From CBDCCV01 sp965215025 (GTDB lineage: Bacteria > Bacteroidota > Rhodothermia > Rhodothermales > Salinibacteraceae), in NCBI GenBank assembly GCA_965215025.1, contig CBDCCV010000002.1:1860001-1924000 (forward strand): 64,000 nucleotides of DNA, read 5' to 3'. Within the stretch, counting starts at the first letter, position 1. Every line of letters starts with the position of its first letter. The notes beneath the pieces were generated by a model that searched no databases, was not told the DNA's origin, and saw only the letters and a list, made by a program, of their open reading frames with translations. This document shows positions 50,533 through 58,850 of this stretch, one piece after another. The position numbers and the translations under genes are program-made.

Positions 50533-51336
50533 ATGAAGAAGTCCACCCCCATCGGCCTGCTCACGGGACTCGGCCTCATCTTCGGGGCCATCTTTCTGGG
50601 CACCGGCTGGCAGACGTTTTTCGACCCGGCCTCGCTGCTGCTCGTCATCGGTGGGACGGCGGCGGCGCTGGTGGTGACGTACTCCTTCGGCGACCTCAAG
50701 CAGATGCCCGCGGGCGTCAAGGGCCTCTTCGGCTTCGAGCCGCCGGCCTTCCGCGAGCGCGTGGAGCAGTTCTCGGACCTCTCCCGCACGGCCCGCCGCG
50801 ACGGCCTCCTGGCCCTCGACCGCCAGCTCTCCACCATCGACGACCCCTTCGTGCGCTTCGGCCTGGAGCTGGCCGTGGACGGCACCGAGGAAGAGGAGAT
50901 CGCCGGCCTGCTCAACCGCCGCCTCAGCGAGGACGCCAAGCGCAGCGCGCTCGTCCCCGGCTTTTTCAACAACGCCGGCATGTACGCCCCGGCCTTCGGC
51001 ATGATCGGCACGCTCATCGGCCTGATCCAGATGCTCCAGAACCTGAGCGACCCCGCGCAGATCGGCGCTGGCATGGCGACGGCCATGATCACCACCTTCT
51101 ACGGCGCGCTCCTGGCCAACCTCGTCTTCCTGCCGCTGGCCACGAAGGCGAAGACGCAGGCCGCGCTCGCCCTCAAGGACAAGGAGATCATCCGCGTCGG
51201 CATCCTCTCCATTGTGCGCGGCGACAGCCCGCGCCTCATCGAACGCCACCTGCGCCTCTACCTCAACCCCGACGCCGCCGAGCCGGACGCCTCCGCCACT
51301 CCGGACAACGTGACGCCCATCTCTAAAGCCGCGTAA
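50533..51336 (+). CDS. motA: Motor stator protein MotA
   Basis: 267 residues, four membrane segments: two near the N-terminus (LLTGLGLIFGAIFLGTGW, SLLLVIGGTAAALVVTYSF) and two after the cytoplasmic loop (YAPAFGMIGTLIGLIQMLQN, MATAMITTFYGALLANLVFL). It forms the ion channel with MotB and pushes on FliG. Closer to PomA-type MotA in loop size. It has the clearest Shine-Dalgarno in the window, AAGGAG about 7 bases before the ATG, while its neighbours have none. Confidence 0.95.
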   Translation: MKKSTPIGLLTGLGLIFGAIFLGTGWQTFFDPASLLLVIGGTAAALVVTYSFGDLKQMPAGVKGLFGFEPPAFRERVEQFSDLSRTARRDGLLALDRQLSTIDDPFVRFGLELAVDGTEEEEIAGLLNRRLSEDAKRSALVPGFFNNAGMYAPAFGMIGTLIGLIQMLQNLSDPAQIGAGMATAMITTFYGALLANLVFLPLATKAKTQAALALKDKEIIRVGILSIVRGDSPRLIERHLRLYLNPDAAEPDASATPDNVTPISKAA

Positions 51337-51394
51337 GGGCGTGTGAGAGATTGCTTGACCTGCGCTTTTCCCCTCCCGCACGCTCGCACTCAAC

Positions 51395-52150
51395 ATGGAC
51401 GACTTCTCCCCCCTAAACGCTGCCGAGCAGGACGACGCGCCCACGGCGCCGTTCTGGATGTCAACCTTCAGCGACATGATGACGCTCTTGATGACGTTCT
51501 TCGTGATGATCGTCGCCATGTCCGAGGTGAAGCAGGAGCAGTTCCACGAGGCGCTGAGCTACTTCCAGGGCCGCTCGGGCGTCTTGGCGCAGGAGGCCGC
51601 CGTCCCCACGACCACGACGGTCTCGTCGCCGTCGCAGGCCTCGCCGCGCACGCAGCACCAGCGCGCCGAGAAGCTGATGGCCTACCTGCGCGAGCACGAC
51701 CTCGAGGACAAGGTGCAGGTGCAGCAGTCCGAAGAGGGCGTCCGCGTGGTGATCGCGGACTCGGTCATGTTCCGCACGGGCGAGGCCGTGCTCATCGAAC
51801 CCTCGCGCACGGTGCTGCGGCTCTTGAGCGGCCTCATCGACGCGGAGACGAAGGCCGTCGTCGTCGAGGGCCACACCGACGACCGGCCCATCCGCACGGC
51901 GCGCTATCCCTCGAACTGGGACCTCTCCACCGCGCGCGCCTCGTCGGCGGTACGCTTTCTGCTTGAGCAACCCCATGCGCTCCCACCCCATCGTTACGTG
52001 GCCATCGGCTACGGGCCGTACCGGCCGGTGCGCACCGGGCGCTCCGCCAGGGCGCGCGCCCGCAACCGCCGCGTTGAAATCCTACTCAGCTCGACCTCAT
52101 GGCAGAAGAAACCGCTCCCGCCCCAGACGAAGCCGCTGATGCGCCAGTAG
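51395..52150 (+). CDS. motB: Motor stator protein MotB
   Basis: 251 residues. One membrane helix near the N-terminus (STFSDMMTLLMTFFVMIVAM) contains the ion-binding Asp27, equivalent to Asp32 of E. coli MotB. The C-terminal OmpA-like peptidoglycan-binding domain has VVVEGHTDDRPIRTARYPSN and WDLSTARASSAVRFL. It anchors the stator to the wall. Its last 52 bases overlap fliL in another frame. Proton or sodium use cannot be decided with confidence. Confidence 0.95.
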   Translation: MDDFSPLNAAEQDDAPTAPFWMSTFSDMMTLLMTFFVMIVAMSEVKQEQFHEALSYFQGRSGVLAQEAAVPTTTTVSSPSQASPRTQHQRAEKLMAYLREHDLEDKVQVQQSEEGVRVVIADSVMFRTGEAVLIEPSRTVLRLLSGLIDAETKAVVVEGHTDDRPIRTARYPSNWDLSTARASSAVRFLLEQPHALPPHRYVAIGYGPYRPVRTGRSARARARNRRVEILLSSTSWQKKPLPPQTKPLMRQ

Positions 52151-52623
52151 CCGACGAAGACGCCGGCCGCGGCATCGGCTTCTGGCTCGTGCTGGCCGCC
52201 CTCGTGGTGGTCCCCGCGCTGGGCGGCTCCTGGCTGGCCGTGAGCCAGTACGGATGGCTCGCCCGCACCGCCTCCTCCTTCCAGGGCGATGCTCCTTCCC
52301 AAAACGGCGAGCCGGTCGAGTACGGCGCCTTCACGGAGCTGGAGAACCTGATCGTCAACCCCGCCGGCTCGCGCGGGGAGCGCTACCTGGCCGTCAGCCT
52401 CGGCTTCGAGGCCGCCGACGACGCCGTGCTGGCCGAACTCGAAGAGCGCGAGGTGGTCGTGCGCGACGCCCTGCTGCGCCTCCTCAGCGACCACTCCGTC
52501 GAGGAGCTGAGCACCGTGGCGCAGCGCGACTCCCTGAAAGGCAAGCTGCTCGGCGCCGTCAACGCCCGCCTGCGCGAGGGCGCCATTGACCGCATCTACT
52601 TCACGCGCTACGTGCTGCAATAG
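52099..52623 (+). CDS. fliL: Flagellar basal body-associated protein FliL
   Basis: 174 residues. An acidic Ala-rich N-terminus, one membrane helix (GFWLVLAALVVVPALGGSWL), and a periplasmic domain with ENLIVNPAGSRGERYLAVSL and VVVRDALLRLLSDHSVEELS, the typical FliL core. It surrounds stator units and supports torque. Overlaps the end of motB by 52 bases, so translation is probably coupled. Confidence 0.92.
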   Translation: MAEETAPAPDEAADAPVADEDAGRGIGFWLVLAALVVVPALGGSWLAVSQYGWLARTASSFQGDAPSQNGEPVEYGAFTELENLIVNPAGSRGERYLAVSLGFEAADDAVLAELEEREVVVRDALLRLLSDHSVEELSTVAQRDSLKGKLLGAVNARLREGAIDRIYFTRYVLQ

Positions 52624-52676
52624 CTCGGCGCGCCGCCGCTCTTTCTCTGCTTCTTTCGCCGCAGCCCTCGCTTTTC

Positions 52677-53783
52677 ATGGCCAAGCCGCTCAGCCAGGAA
52701 GAAATTGATGTCCTGCTCAACGCCGGCGACCAGCCCGGCGGCGCCGATGCGCGGGCGCCGCTGGCGCGGCCGTCCGGCGCCGTGCTGGCCGAAGAGGACG
52801 AGCGCGTGCAGCCGTACAACTTCAAGCGCCCGCGCCTCTTCTCGCAGGATCAGATGCGCATCCTGCATTACGTGCACGAGTCCTTCGCGCGCGACCTCTC
52901 GGTGTACCTCTCCGCGCAGCTTCGCACCATCGTGGACATCGGCCTCTCGGCGGTGGACCAGGTGCTCTACTCAGAGTTCGTGATGTCGAGCGCGCCGCCC
53001 TCAGCGCTTTACGTGCAGGAGGCGCAGGGGCTGGGCCAGAAGATGGTGCTCGAGATCGACCCGCGCCTGATCATCTACACCATCGAGAAGCTCTTCGGCG
53101 GCGCCGGCGTCTTCCTCGACGCGCCGCGCGAGGTCTCGCAGATCGAGCAGCGCATCATGAGCAAGGTGATGGAGCGCGCCCTCGACGAGCTGGAAAGCGC
53201 CTGGGAGCAGGCCCACGACCTGAAGCTGCGCGAGGTGGCCTTCGAGTCCAACGCCGAGTTCGTGCAGATCATCCCGGCCGTGGAGCCGGCCATCGTGGCC
53301 GCCTTCGACGTCACCATCTACGACCAGCGCTCGTACATCAACATCTGCTACCCGTACCTGCTCTTGGAGAAGATGCTCGGCCGCGCGGGCATGAAGCAGT
53401 GGATCTCCAGCTCCACCGCGCCGGCGCCCGCGCGCGACCGCGCCCGCTACGAGGAGACGCTGCGCGCCACCTCGGTGGAGCTGAGCGCCGAGCTGGGCCG
53501 CGCGCGCCTGCCCGTGGCCGACCTCCTCGGCCTGCAAGAGGGCGACGTGGTGCCGCTCGCGCGCGGCGTGAAGGAGCCGGTCGAGGTGTACGTCAACGGC
53601 CGTCCCAAATTCAAAGCCGCCGCCGGCCGCTCCGGCAAGAAGCGGGCGTTGCGCATCACCGCCGTGGCCCCGATGCCTGCACCCGACGCTTCCGGCCCGG
53701 AGGCTCCAAACGGAACGGCCTCGCAGGCGCCCCCCTCGCCGCCCCCCTCGCACGCGCTTTCCCCCTCCCATGCCGATGAATAA
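52677..53783 (+). CDS. fliM: Flagellar motor switch protein FliM
   Basis: 368 residues. N-terminal CheY-P-binding peptide LSQEEIDVLLNAG (5-17), a middle CheC-like domain (RPRLFSQDQMRILHYVHESF, YSEFVMSSAPPSALYV, PRLIIYTIEKLFGG) and a C-terminal SpoA domain (RLPVADLLGLQEGDVVPL), followed by a Pro/Ala/Ser tail. It forms the C ring with FliG and FliN. Overlaps fliN by 14 bases. Confidence 0.97.
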   Translation: MAKPLSQEEIDVLLNAGDQPGGADARAPLARPSGAVLAEEDERVQPYNFKRPRLFSQDQMRILHYVHESFARDLSVYLSAQLRTIVDIGLSAVDQVLYSEFVMSSAPPSALYVQEAQGLGQKMVLEIDPRLIIYTIEKLFGGAGVFLDAPREVSQIEQRIMSKVMERALDELESAWEQAHDLKLREVAFESNAEFVQIIPAVEPAIVAAFDVTIYDQRSYINICYPYLLLEKMLGRAGMKQWISSSTAPAPARDRARYEETLRATSVELSAELGRARLPVADLLGLQEGDVVPLARGVKEPVEVYVNGRPKFKAAAGRSGKKRALRITAVAPMPAPDASGPEAPNGTASQAPPSPPPSHALSPSHADE

Positions 53784-54645
53784 GCTGACCGCCCACATCC
53801 AGGAGGCTGAAGAAGCCCTCCGCACGCTGCTCTCGACGCTCCTCGGCGACGACCCCGGCCTTCATGCCGCGGCGCCCGCCGAGATGCCGCCCGCCGAAGC
53901 ACAGGCCGCCGCCGAAGGGCGCCTCGTCCTCCACAGCGCCGAGCCGCCGTTCCTCGTCGCGCTCGACGCCGAGTGGACGAGCCTCTTGTCCGAAGCCATG
54001 CTCGGCGCCCCGATGACGGCCGAGGACGACGGCGCCGCCGATCTCATCCAAGAGGTGGCCGCCCAAGGCTATGGCGCTGTGCAGACGGCGCTGGCGGCGA
54101 CAGGCCTGAAGCTGCCCGCCGCCTCCTTCGCGTGCCATCTGTCCGGCGAGGACGCGCCGCTGCCGGAGGACACCGCCTGGGCCGTCCCCTTCACGGCGCA
54201 GAACGGCGCGCTCGAAGGCGTGGTCCTCCTCCCGGCCCTCTCTGCCGAGCCGGATGCCGACGCCGCTGCCGCCACTGCCGCCCCGAAGCGCTCGGCGCAG
54301 CAGCCTCCGGCGCAGGCGGCAACCGTAGCCCCCGCCGCCTTTGCCGACCTCGGCGCGGAGAACATCGGCGGGGACGGCGGCGGGCCGGGCAACCTGGGCC
54401 TCCTGGCCGAGGTGGAGCTGGAGGTGACCGCCGAGCTGGGCCGCCGCCGCCTCCCCCTGGCCGACATGCTCAAGCTCACCACCGGCAGCGTCATCGAGCT
54501 GGAGAAGCTCGTGGGCGAGCCGCTGGCCATCTACGCCAACGGCCACCTCATCGCCGAGGGCGAGGCCGTGGTGATCGACGAGCAGTTCGGCATCCGCATC
54601 ACCAACCTCGCCTCGAAGAGCCAGCGCGATAAGGCGTTCTTTTGA
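53770..54645 (+). CDS. fliN: Flagellar motor switch protein FliN with long N-terminal extension
   Basis: 291 residues, about twice the length of E. coli FliN. The C-terminal 85 residues are the SpoA domain (LGLLAEVELEVTAELGRRRL, MLKLTTGSVIELEKLVGEPL, GEAVVIDEQFGIRI). The N-terminal about 165 residues form a separate acidic domain (LVLHSAEPPFLVALDAEWTS, AADLIQEVAAQGYGAVQTAL) reminiscent of the FliY/CheC type but without clear phosphatase motifs. A linker rich in Ala/Pro/Gln joins them. Overlap with fliM implies coupled translation. It could be named fliY if a CheC fold is confirmed. Confidence 0.9.
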   Translation: MPMNKLTAHIQEAEEALRTLLSTLLGDDPGLHAAAPAEMPPAEAQAAAEGRLVLHSAEPPFLVALDAEWTSLLSEAMLGAPMTAEDDGAADLIQEVAAQGYGAVQTALAATGLKLPAASFACHLSGEDAPLPEDTAWAVPFTAQNGALEGVVLLPALSAEPDADAAAATAAPKRSAQQPPAQAATVAPAAFADLGAENIGGDGGGPGNLGLLAEVELEVTAELGRRRLPLADMLKLTTGSVIELEKLVGEPLAIYANGHLIAEGEAVVIDEQFGIRITNLASKSQRDKAFF

Positions 54646-54711
54646 GTTTGGGGATGTGGGAGAAGGCCCGATCTTGCGTACTCCCACACTCCCATCCGCC
54701 CATACCCAAAC
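54646..54711. repeat. GTGGGAGT-type inverted repeat between fliN and fliO
   Basis: Immediately after the fliN stop: GTTTGGGGATGTGGGAG (54646-54662) and a right arm starting CTCCCACACTCCCATCC (54681) and ending CCCAAAC (54711). The arms are largely reverse complements. Best-formed member of the family also seen at 16154-16228. Confidence 0.75.
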
Positions 54712-54818
54712 GCCTGGCATCGTTTTCGCGGAAGGGGTAGCGCCCATCGGGACGGCACGCTTTGATGCGCCGCGCCGGTGGGCGCTTCCGGTTTCTGCCC
54801 CCCGCGATCCCGCGCCTC

Positions 54819-55388
54819 ATGTTTCGTCTTTCCGATCTGCGCCCCGGCGACCCGTCAGCTTCTCCTGACGCCTTCAATCTCCCTAAGCCGCTCCGATGGG
54901 CGCTCCTCGTTGGCGGCGGCCTTCTTCTCCTCTGGGGCCTGGCGCTCGTGATGCCGACGGCTGAGCCTGCCACCTCGGCTGAAGCGACAGCCGCCAGCGC
55001 GCCGGCGCTGCTGAGCGTCGGCAACCTGCTGGCGGTGCTGCTGCTTGCCGGAGGCGGCGCGTTGGCGCTTTACCTGCGCAGACGCGCGCCGGAAAACGGC
55101 GGCAGCGACGACGCGCCGCTGCGCGCGCTGAGCACGCTGCCCTTGGCGCAGGGGCAGCAGCTTCGGCTCGTTGCCTGCGGCGCGGACGTGCTCCTCCTCG
55201 GCGTCACCGCGCAGGAGATCACGCTGCTCCGGCGCTACGACCGCGCAGCCTTTGACGCCGCCTCTGCTGCTGCCTCCTCCGCTGACGCCTCGGACAGCGG
55301 CGGCGACGGCGCAGCCACCGCCGAGACGCCGGCGCCCTCCCTCACCGATCTGGTCCGCCACCACGCCTCGTTCGCCTCTCATGCTTGA
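54819..55388 (+). CDS. fliO: Flagellar biosynthesis protein FliO
   Basis: 189 residues from the ATG giving MFRLSDLRPGD (an in-frame ATG 19 codons upstream is less likely). Two membrane segments (LLVGGGLLLLWGLALVMP and LLSVGNLLAVLLLAGGGALALYL), followed by a small cytoplasmic domain with LRALSTLPLAQGQQLRLVAC, GADVLLLGVTAQEITLL, the FliO pattern. It helps assemble FliP in the export gate. Its end overlaps the fliP start by 8 bases. Confidence 0.85.
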   Translation: MFRLSDLRPGDPSASPDAFNLPKPLRWALLVGGGLLLLWGLALVMPTAEPATSAEATAASAPALLSVGNLLAVLLLAGGGALALYLRRRAPENGGSDDAPLRALSTLPLAQGQQLRLVACGADVLLLGVTAQEITLLRRYDRAAFDAASAAASSADASDSGGDGAATAETPAPSLTDLVRHHASFASHA

Positions 55389-56202
55389 GCGCTTTTCCGT
55401 TCTTCGCGCCGTGCAGGTCGGGCGGCGGCTCGCGCCGGTGCTGGCGGCTGGCCTTGTGCTGCTCCTTGCCCTCGCGCCGGCGCCGGCCCTGGCACAGTCC
55501 GCTCCGGCGGACACCACGGCCTCGGCCCTCGGCGCGCTGCCGCAGGTGGACCTCGTGCCCGGCAGCGAGGAGTACGCCCTGCCGGTGCAGCTCCTCTTGC
55601 TCCTCACGGTGCTCTCGCTGGCGCCGGCCATCATCATGCTGATGACGAGCTTCACGCGCCTCGTCGTCGTCTTCAGCATCCTGCGCACGGCGCTCGGGAT
55701 GCAGCAGTCGCCGCCGCGCCAGGTCATCATCGGCCTCTCCATCTTCCTCACCGTCTTCATCATGCAGCCCGTCCTGCAAGAGGTCAACGAAGGCGCGCTC
55801 CGGCCTTACATGAACGACGCCATCACGCAGCAAGAGGCCCTCGACCGCGCCTCGGCGCCGGTGAAGCGCTTCATGCTCGATCAGACGCGCGAGAAGGACC
55901 TCATGCTCTTTATGGACATGGCCGACATCCCCTCGTTCAACAGCACCGCCGAGGTGCCGCTGCATGTGCTCGTGCCGGCGTTCGTCATCAGCGAGCTGCG
56001 CATCGCCTTCCAGATCGGCTTCATGATCTTCCTGCCGTTCCTCTTGGTGGACCTCATCGTGGCGAGCGTGCTGATGTCGATGGGCATGATGATGCTTCCG
56101 CCTGTGATGATCTCCTTGCCGATCAAGCTCCTGCTCTTCGTCCTCACCGACGGGTGGTACCTCATCGTCGAGTCCGTCGTGCGCGGGTACCTCGGCGGAT
56201 GA
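55381..56202 (+). CDS. fliP: Flagellar biosynthesis protein FliP
   Basis: 273 residues with a cleavable signal peptide (VLAAGLVLLLALAPAPALAQ) and four membrane segments. Strong family motifs: MLMTSFTRLVVVFSILRTAL, QQSPPRQVIIGLSIFLTVFI, RIAFQIGFMIFLPFLLVDLI and MMMLPPVMISLPIKLLLFVL. Five FliP subunits form the core of the export gate with FliQ and FliR. Confidence 0.97.
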   Translation: MLERFSVLRAVQVGRRLAPVLAAGLVLLLALAPAPALAQSAPADTTASALGALPQVDLVPGSEEYALPVQLLLLLTVLSLAPAIIMLMTSFTRLVVVFSILRTALGMQQSPPRQVIIGLSIFLTVFIMQPVLQEVNEGALRPYMNDAITQQEALDRASAPVKRFMLDQTREKDLMLFMDMADIPSFNSTAEVPLHVLVPAFVISELRIAFQIGFMIFLPFLLVDLIVASVLMSMGMMMLPPVMISLPIKLLLFVLTDGWYLIVESVVRGYLGG

Positions 56203-56224
56203 CGCCGCAGGCCCTCCTCGGCGC

Positions 56225-56245
56225 GGGCACGCCAGCGGCGTGCCC
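56225..56245. repeat. Palindrome between fliP and fliQ
   Basis: GGGCACGCC, loop AGC, GGCGTGCCC, followed by CTACGG. It fills most of the 76-base fliP-fliQ gap. Member of the GTAGGG/CCCTAC-type family. Confidence 0.6.
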
Positions 56246-56278
56246 CTACGGCATATTCTTCAACCCACCTCAGTTTTT

Positions 56279-56548
56279 ATGAACAACGATGTCGCCCTCT
56301 ACTGGCTGCAAGAATCGCTGCAGACGGCTTTCATGGTCTGCGCGCCGCTCCTCGGGGCGGCGCTCGCCGTGGGCCTCTTGGTGAGCCTCTTCCAGGCCGT
56401 CACCTCCATGCAGGAGATGACGCTGAGCTACATCCCGAAGATCATGGTCATCGCCGCGCTGCTCCTCCTGCTCGGCCCCTGGATGCTCTCCATGCTTACC
56501 GACTTCACCACGCACGTCTTCACCTTCATCCCCAACGTGTCGAAATAA
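56279..56548 (+). CDS. fliQ: Flagellar biosynthesis protein FliQ
   Basis: 89 residues, two membrane helices (FMVCAPLLGAALAVGLLVSL and IMVIAALLLLLGPWMLSML) separated by FQAVTSMQEMTLSYIPKI, the FliQ signature. Part of the FliPQR export gate. The frame is open upstream only across the palindrome; MNNDVALYWLQESLQT is the expected start. Confidence 0.95.
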   Translation: MNNDVALYWLQESLQTAFMVCAPLLGAALAVGLLVSLFQAVTSMQEMTLSYIPKIMVIAALLLLLGPWMLSMLTDFTTHVFTFIPNVSK

Positions 56549-56551
56549 TTT

Positions 56552-56629
56552 TTGGACCGCGGACCGCAGACCGCGGACCGCTGGCAAAGCCTCCGCACGC
56601 CTACACCCCCATCCTCTCACACCCAAACG
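56552..56629. repeat. Direct GGACCGC repeats plus GTGGGAGT-family right arm before fliR
   Basis: TGGACCGCGGACCGCAGACCGCGGACCGC (56552-56580) contains four ACCGC units, and GGACCGC blocks before flgL (22259-22276) are similar. The following ACACCCCCATCCTCTCACACCCAAAC is like the right arm of the 54646-54711 element and ends directly at the fliR start. Confidence 0.5.
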
Positions 56630-57400
56630 GTGCAGATCTCGCCGACGTACGTGCTGACCGTGCTGCTGGTCTTCGTGCGGATCGGGGGGCTGCTCGTCTC
56701 GGCGCCGTTCTTTAGCCGCCAGTTCGTGCCCGTGCGGGTGAAGGTGCTCCTCTCCGTGCTGCTCGCGTACACGTTCGCCGGCCTCGTGGAGCACCCGCTG
56801 CCGCCGACCATCGGAGAGCCGGTGGGCTTTATCCTCGGCCTCTTGATCGAGGCGACCACGGGCCTCGTGCTTGGCTTTGCGATGCACCTCGTCTTCTGGG
56901 CCGTGCAGTTCGCTGGGGAGATCATGGGCTTCCAGATGGGCCTGAGCCTGGCGCAGGCGTACAACCCCATCAGCGGCGGCTCGGCCAACCCCGCGGGGCG
57001 CTTCCTCTCGCTGGCCCTCCTCCTCGTCTTCCTGCTCCTCGACGGGCACCACCTCGTCCTCCAGGCGCTGGCCGATTCCTTCGTGGTCGTGCCGCTGGCA
57101 GGGGCCGACCTCGCCGAGAGCGGGCCGCTCCTGCTGCAGTGGACGGGCGCGTTCTTCACCACGGCCCTCCGCCTGGCCGCGCCGTTTATGATCACCATCT
57201 TCCTGATCGACGTGGCCCTGGGCGTCTTCGCGCGCGTGGTGCCGCAGGCCGACCTCTTCTCGCTCAGCCTGCCGCTCAAGCTGCTCATCGGCCTGGGCGT
57301 CTTCTACTTCTTCCTCCAGAACGTCTTCCCCGTCTTCCCCGGCCTCATCGACCAGATGGCCGGCGACGGCCTCCGCCTGCTGGAGGCACTGCAGCCGTAG
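56630..57400 (+). CDS. fliR: Flagellar biosynthesis protein FliR
   Basis: 256 residues from a GTG start (VQISPTYVLTVLLVFVRIGG), normal FliR length. Six or so membrane segments; motifs LVSAPFFSRQFVPVRVKVLL, AGEIMGFQMGLSLAQAYNPI and the C-terminal LKLLIGLGVFYFFLQNVFP. Completes the FliPQR export gate. An ATG 26 codons upstream is in frame, but the added residues (rich in Pro, Ser, Thr, Gln) are translated repeat DNA, so the GTG is preferred. Confidence 0.93.
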   Translation: MQISPTYVLTVLLVFVRIGGLLVSAPFFSRQFVPVRVKVLLSVLLAYTFAGLVEHPLPPTIGEPVGFILGLLIEATTGLVLGFAMHLVFWAVQFAGEIMGFQMGLSLAQAYNPISGGSANPAGRFLSLALLLVFLLLDGHHLVLQALADSFVVVPLAGADLAESGPLLLQWTGAFFTTALRLAAPFMITIFLIDVALGVFARVVPQADLFSLSLPLKLLIGLGVFYFFLQNVFPVFPGLIDQMAGDGLRLLEALQP

Positions 57401-57497
57401 CGAGACGGCCGTTCCCGGCGGAAAGCCTTTCCGCGCGCCGCGGCGCAGTCTTTTCCGCATAGCGCCCCGCATGATGCCCCTGAAGCGCGCCACCGGG

Positions 57498-57513
57498 CGG
57501 CACGCTCTTTTCT
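57498..57513 (+). promoter_or_regulatory. Candidate sigma-54 promoter for flhB
   Basis: CGGCA, CGCTCT, TTTCT with -24/-12 spacing, in the 162-base fliR-flhB gap. The -24 (GGCACG) matches well; the -12 has TTTC instead of TTGC. The flhB start is 50 bases downstream. Confidence 0.35.
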
Positions 57514-57562
57514 CCGTTTCATCACGCACGCCCGACCCGCCTGAACCCGCGCGCCCTCTGCG

Positions 57563-58630
57563 TTGAGCGACCAGCCCGATAAGCACGAAAAGATACACGA
57601 CCCGACCCCGCAGCGCCTCCTGAAGGCGCGCGAGGAGGGCAACGTGTTTCAGTCGAAGGAGGTCATCTCCGTGGGTATGCTGATGATCGCCGCGGCGATG
57701 CTCTTCTGGGGCGGCCCGCACGCCTTTGATGCGCTTGAAAGGACGGCCGCGCGCCTCTACCGCAACGCGCCGACCACGACGCTCACCGTGCGCTCGATGC
57801 CCGTGCTTCTCGGTCAGATCGGCTGGACGCTGGCGCCGGTGCTCGTGCCGTTTTTCGGCGTGCTGATGCTCGCCGGCGCCGGGCTGAACGTGGCGCAGAC
57901 GGGGCTGAACTGGACGCTCAAGCCGCTCCAGCCCAAAGGCAGCCGCATCAGCCCGCTGCAGGGCTTCAAGCGCCTCTTCTCCTCGAAAGGCCTCTTCACC
58001 GCAGGCAAGTCCATCGTCAAGGTGGCCGTGGTGGGACCGCTGGCGTACTTCGCCGTCAAGGGGCGCATGGACGAGATCCTGATGCTCCACACGCTGCCGC
58101 TGCCGACGATCCTCACCACGGCCACGGGCTGGATCTTTATGCTGGTTGCGCAGATGCTCGGCGCGTTGCTGCTGCTCTCGGGCATCGACTTCGCCTTCGA
58201 GAAGTGGAAGTACGCGCAGGACCTGAAGATGACCGAGCAGGAACTCAAAGAAGAGAACAAACAGAACGAGGGCGACCCGCACATGAAGGGCAAGCGCAAG
58301 GCGATGGCGCAAGAGATGGCTCGCCGCCCGCGCATGGACCACGCCGTGCTCCAGGCCGACGTCGTCGTCACCAACCCGACGCACTACGCCATCGCCTTGC
58401 GGTACGACCCGGAGACTTCCGCCGCGCCGCGCGTCCTGGTCAAAGGCATCCGCAAGCGCGCGCTGCGCATCAAGGGGCTGGCCCAGGACCTGGGCGTGCC
58501 CACGGTGGAGAACCGGCCGCTGGCACACGCCTTGTACGACAGCGTGGACGAAGAGCAAGAGATCCCCGAAGAACTCTACCCCGCCGTGGCCGCCGTTCTC
58601 GCCGAGGTCTACCGCCAACGCGAGGGGTGA
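57563..58630 (+). CDS. flhB: Flagellar export switch protein FlhB
   Basis: 355 residues from a TTG start (SDQPDKHEKIHDPTPQRLLK follows). N-terminal DPTPQRLLKAREEGNVFQSK, four membrane segments, and the self-cleaving cytoplasmic domain with NPTH at 271-274 (VVVTNPTHYAIALRYD), where cleavage between Asn and Pro switches export from hook to filament. Works with FliK (44220). No ATG is suitably placed, so the TTG start is well supported. Confidence 0.96.
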   Translation: MSDQPDKHEKIHDPTPQRLLKAREEGNVFQSKEVISVGMLMIAAAMLFWGGPHAFDALERTAARLYRNAPTTTLTVRSMPVLLGQIGWTLAPVLVPFFGVLMLAGAGLNVAQTGLNWTLKPLQPKGSRISPLQGFKRLFSSKGLFTAGKSIVKVAVVGPLAYFAVKGRMDEILMLHTLPLPTILTTATGWIFMLVAQMLGALLLLSGIDFAFEKWKYAQDLKMTEQELKEENKQNEGDPHMKGKRKAMAQEMARRPRMDHAVLQADVVVTNPTHYAIALRYDPETSAAPRVLVKGIRKRALRIKGLAQDLGVPTVENRPLAHALYDSVDEEQEIPEELYPAVAAVLAEVYRQREG

Positions 58631-58674
58631 GGTTCGCGCTGCCGCAGACAAGAACGCAAATTGACTTTTCAACC

Positions 58675-58690
58675 TGGCAACGCGGTCGCC
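58675..58690 (+). promoter_or_regulatory. Candidate sigma-54 promoter upstream of flhA
   Basis: TGGCA, ACGCGG, TCGCC with GG and GC ten bases apart; one mismatch in the -12 (TCGC for TTGC). It lies 45 bases after the flhB stop and about 235 before flhA. Confidence 0.35.
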
Positions 58691-58850
58691 CCTGCGTCCC
58701 TTCTCCCTTGACGGGAGAAGGACAGGAACCTGTCCCGGCAGAGTTTACCCCGGCACCGGGGGGATGAGGGTGAACGGGCATCGCCGAAGCAAACCGCTTT
58801 CCCCCTCACCCCGGCTCTCCCGCAAGGGGAGAGGGAGTGCAGCCGGCTAC
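58690..58850. repeat. G/C-block repeat region between flhB and flhA
   Basis: Contains CTTCTCCCTTGACGGGAGAAG (a 9-bp hairpin near 58700-58720), CCCCGGCACCGGGG (near 58750), and CTCTCCCGCAAGGGGAGAG (near 58816-58834). These nested hairpins make up most of the 293-base gap and resemble dispersed intergenic elements common in other genomes. The last 40 bases before flhA look like the right arm of the GTGGGAGT family and end CGCAAACG just before the ATG. Confidence 0.6.

Noticed and set aside
56552..56629. N-terminal extension of FliR starting at ATG 56552
   Set aside because: The added residues are translated repeat DNA, similar to spurious extensions before flhA; FliR proteins begin at the first membrane helix.
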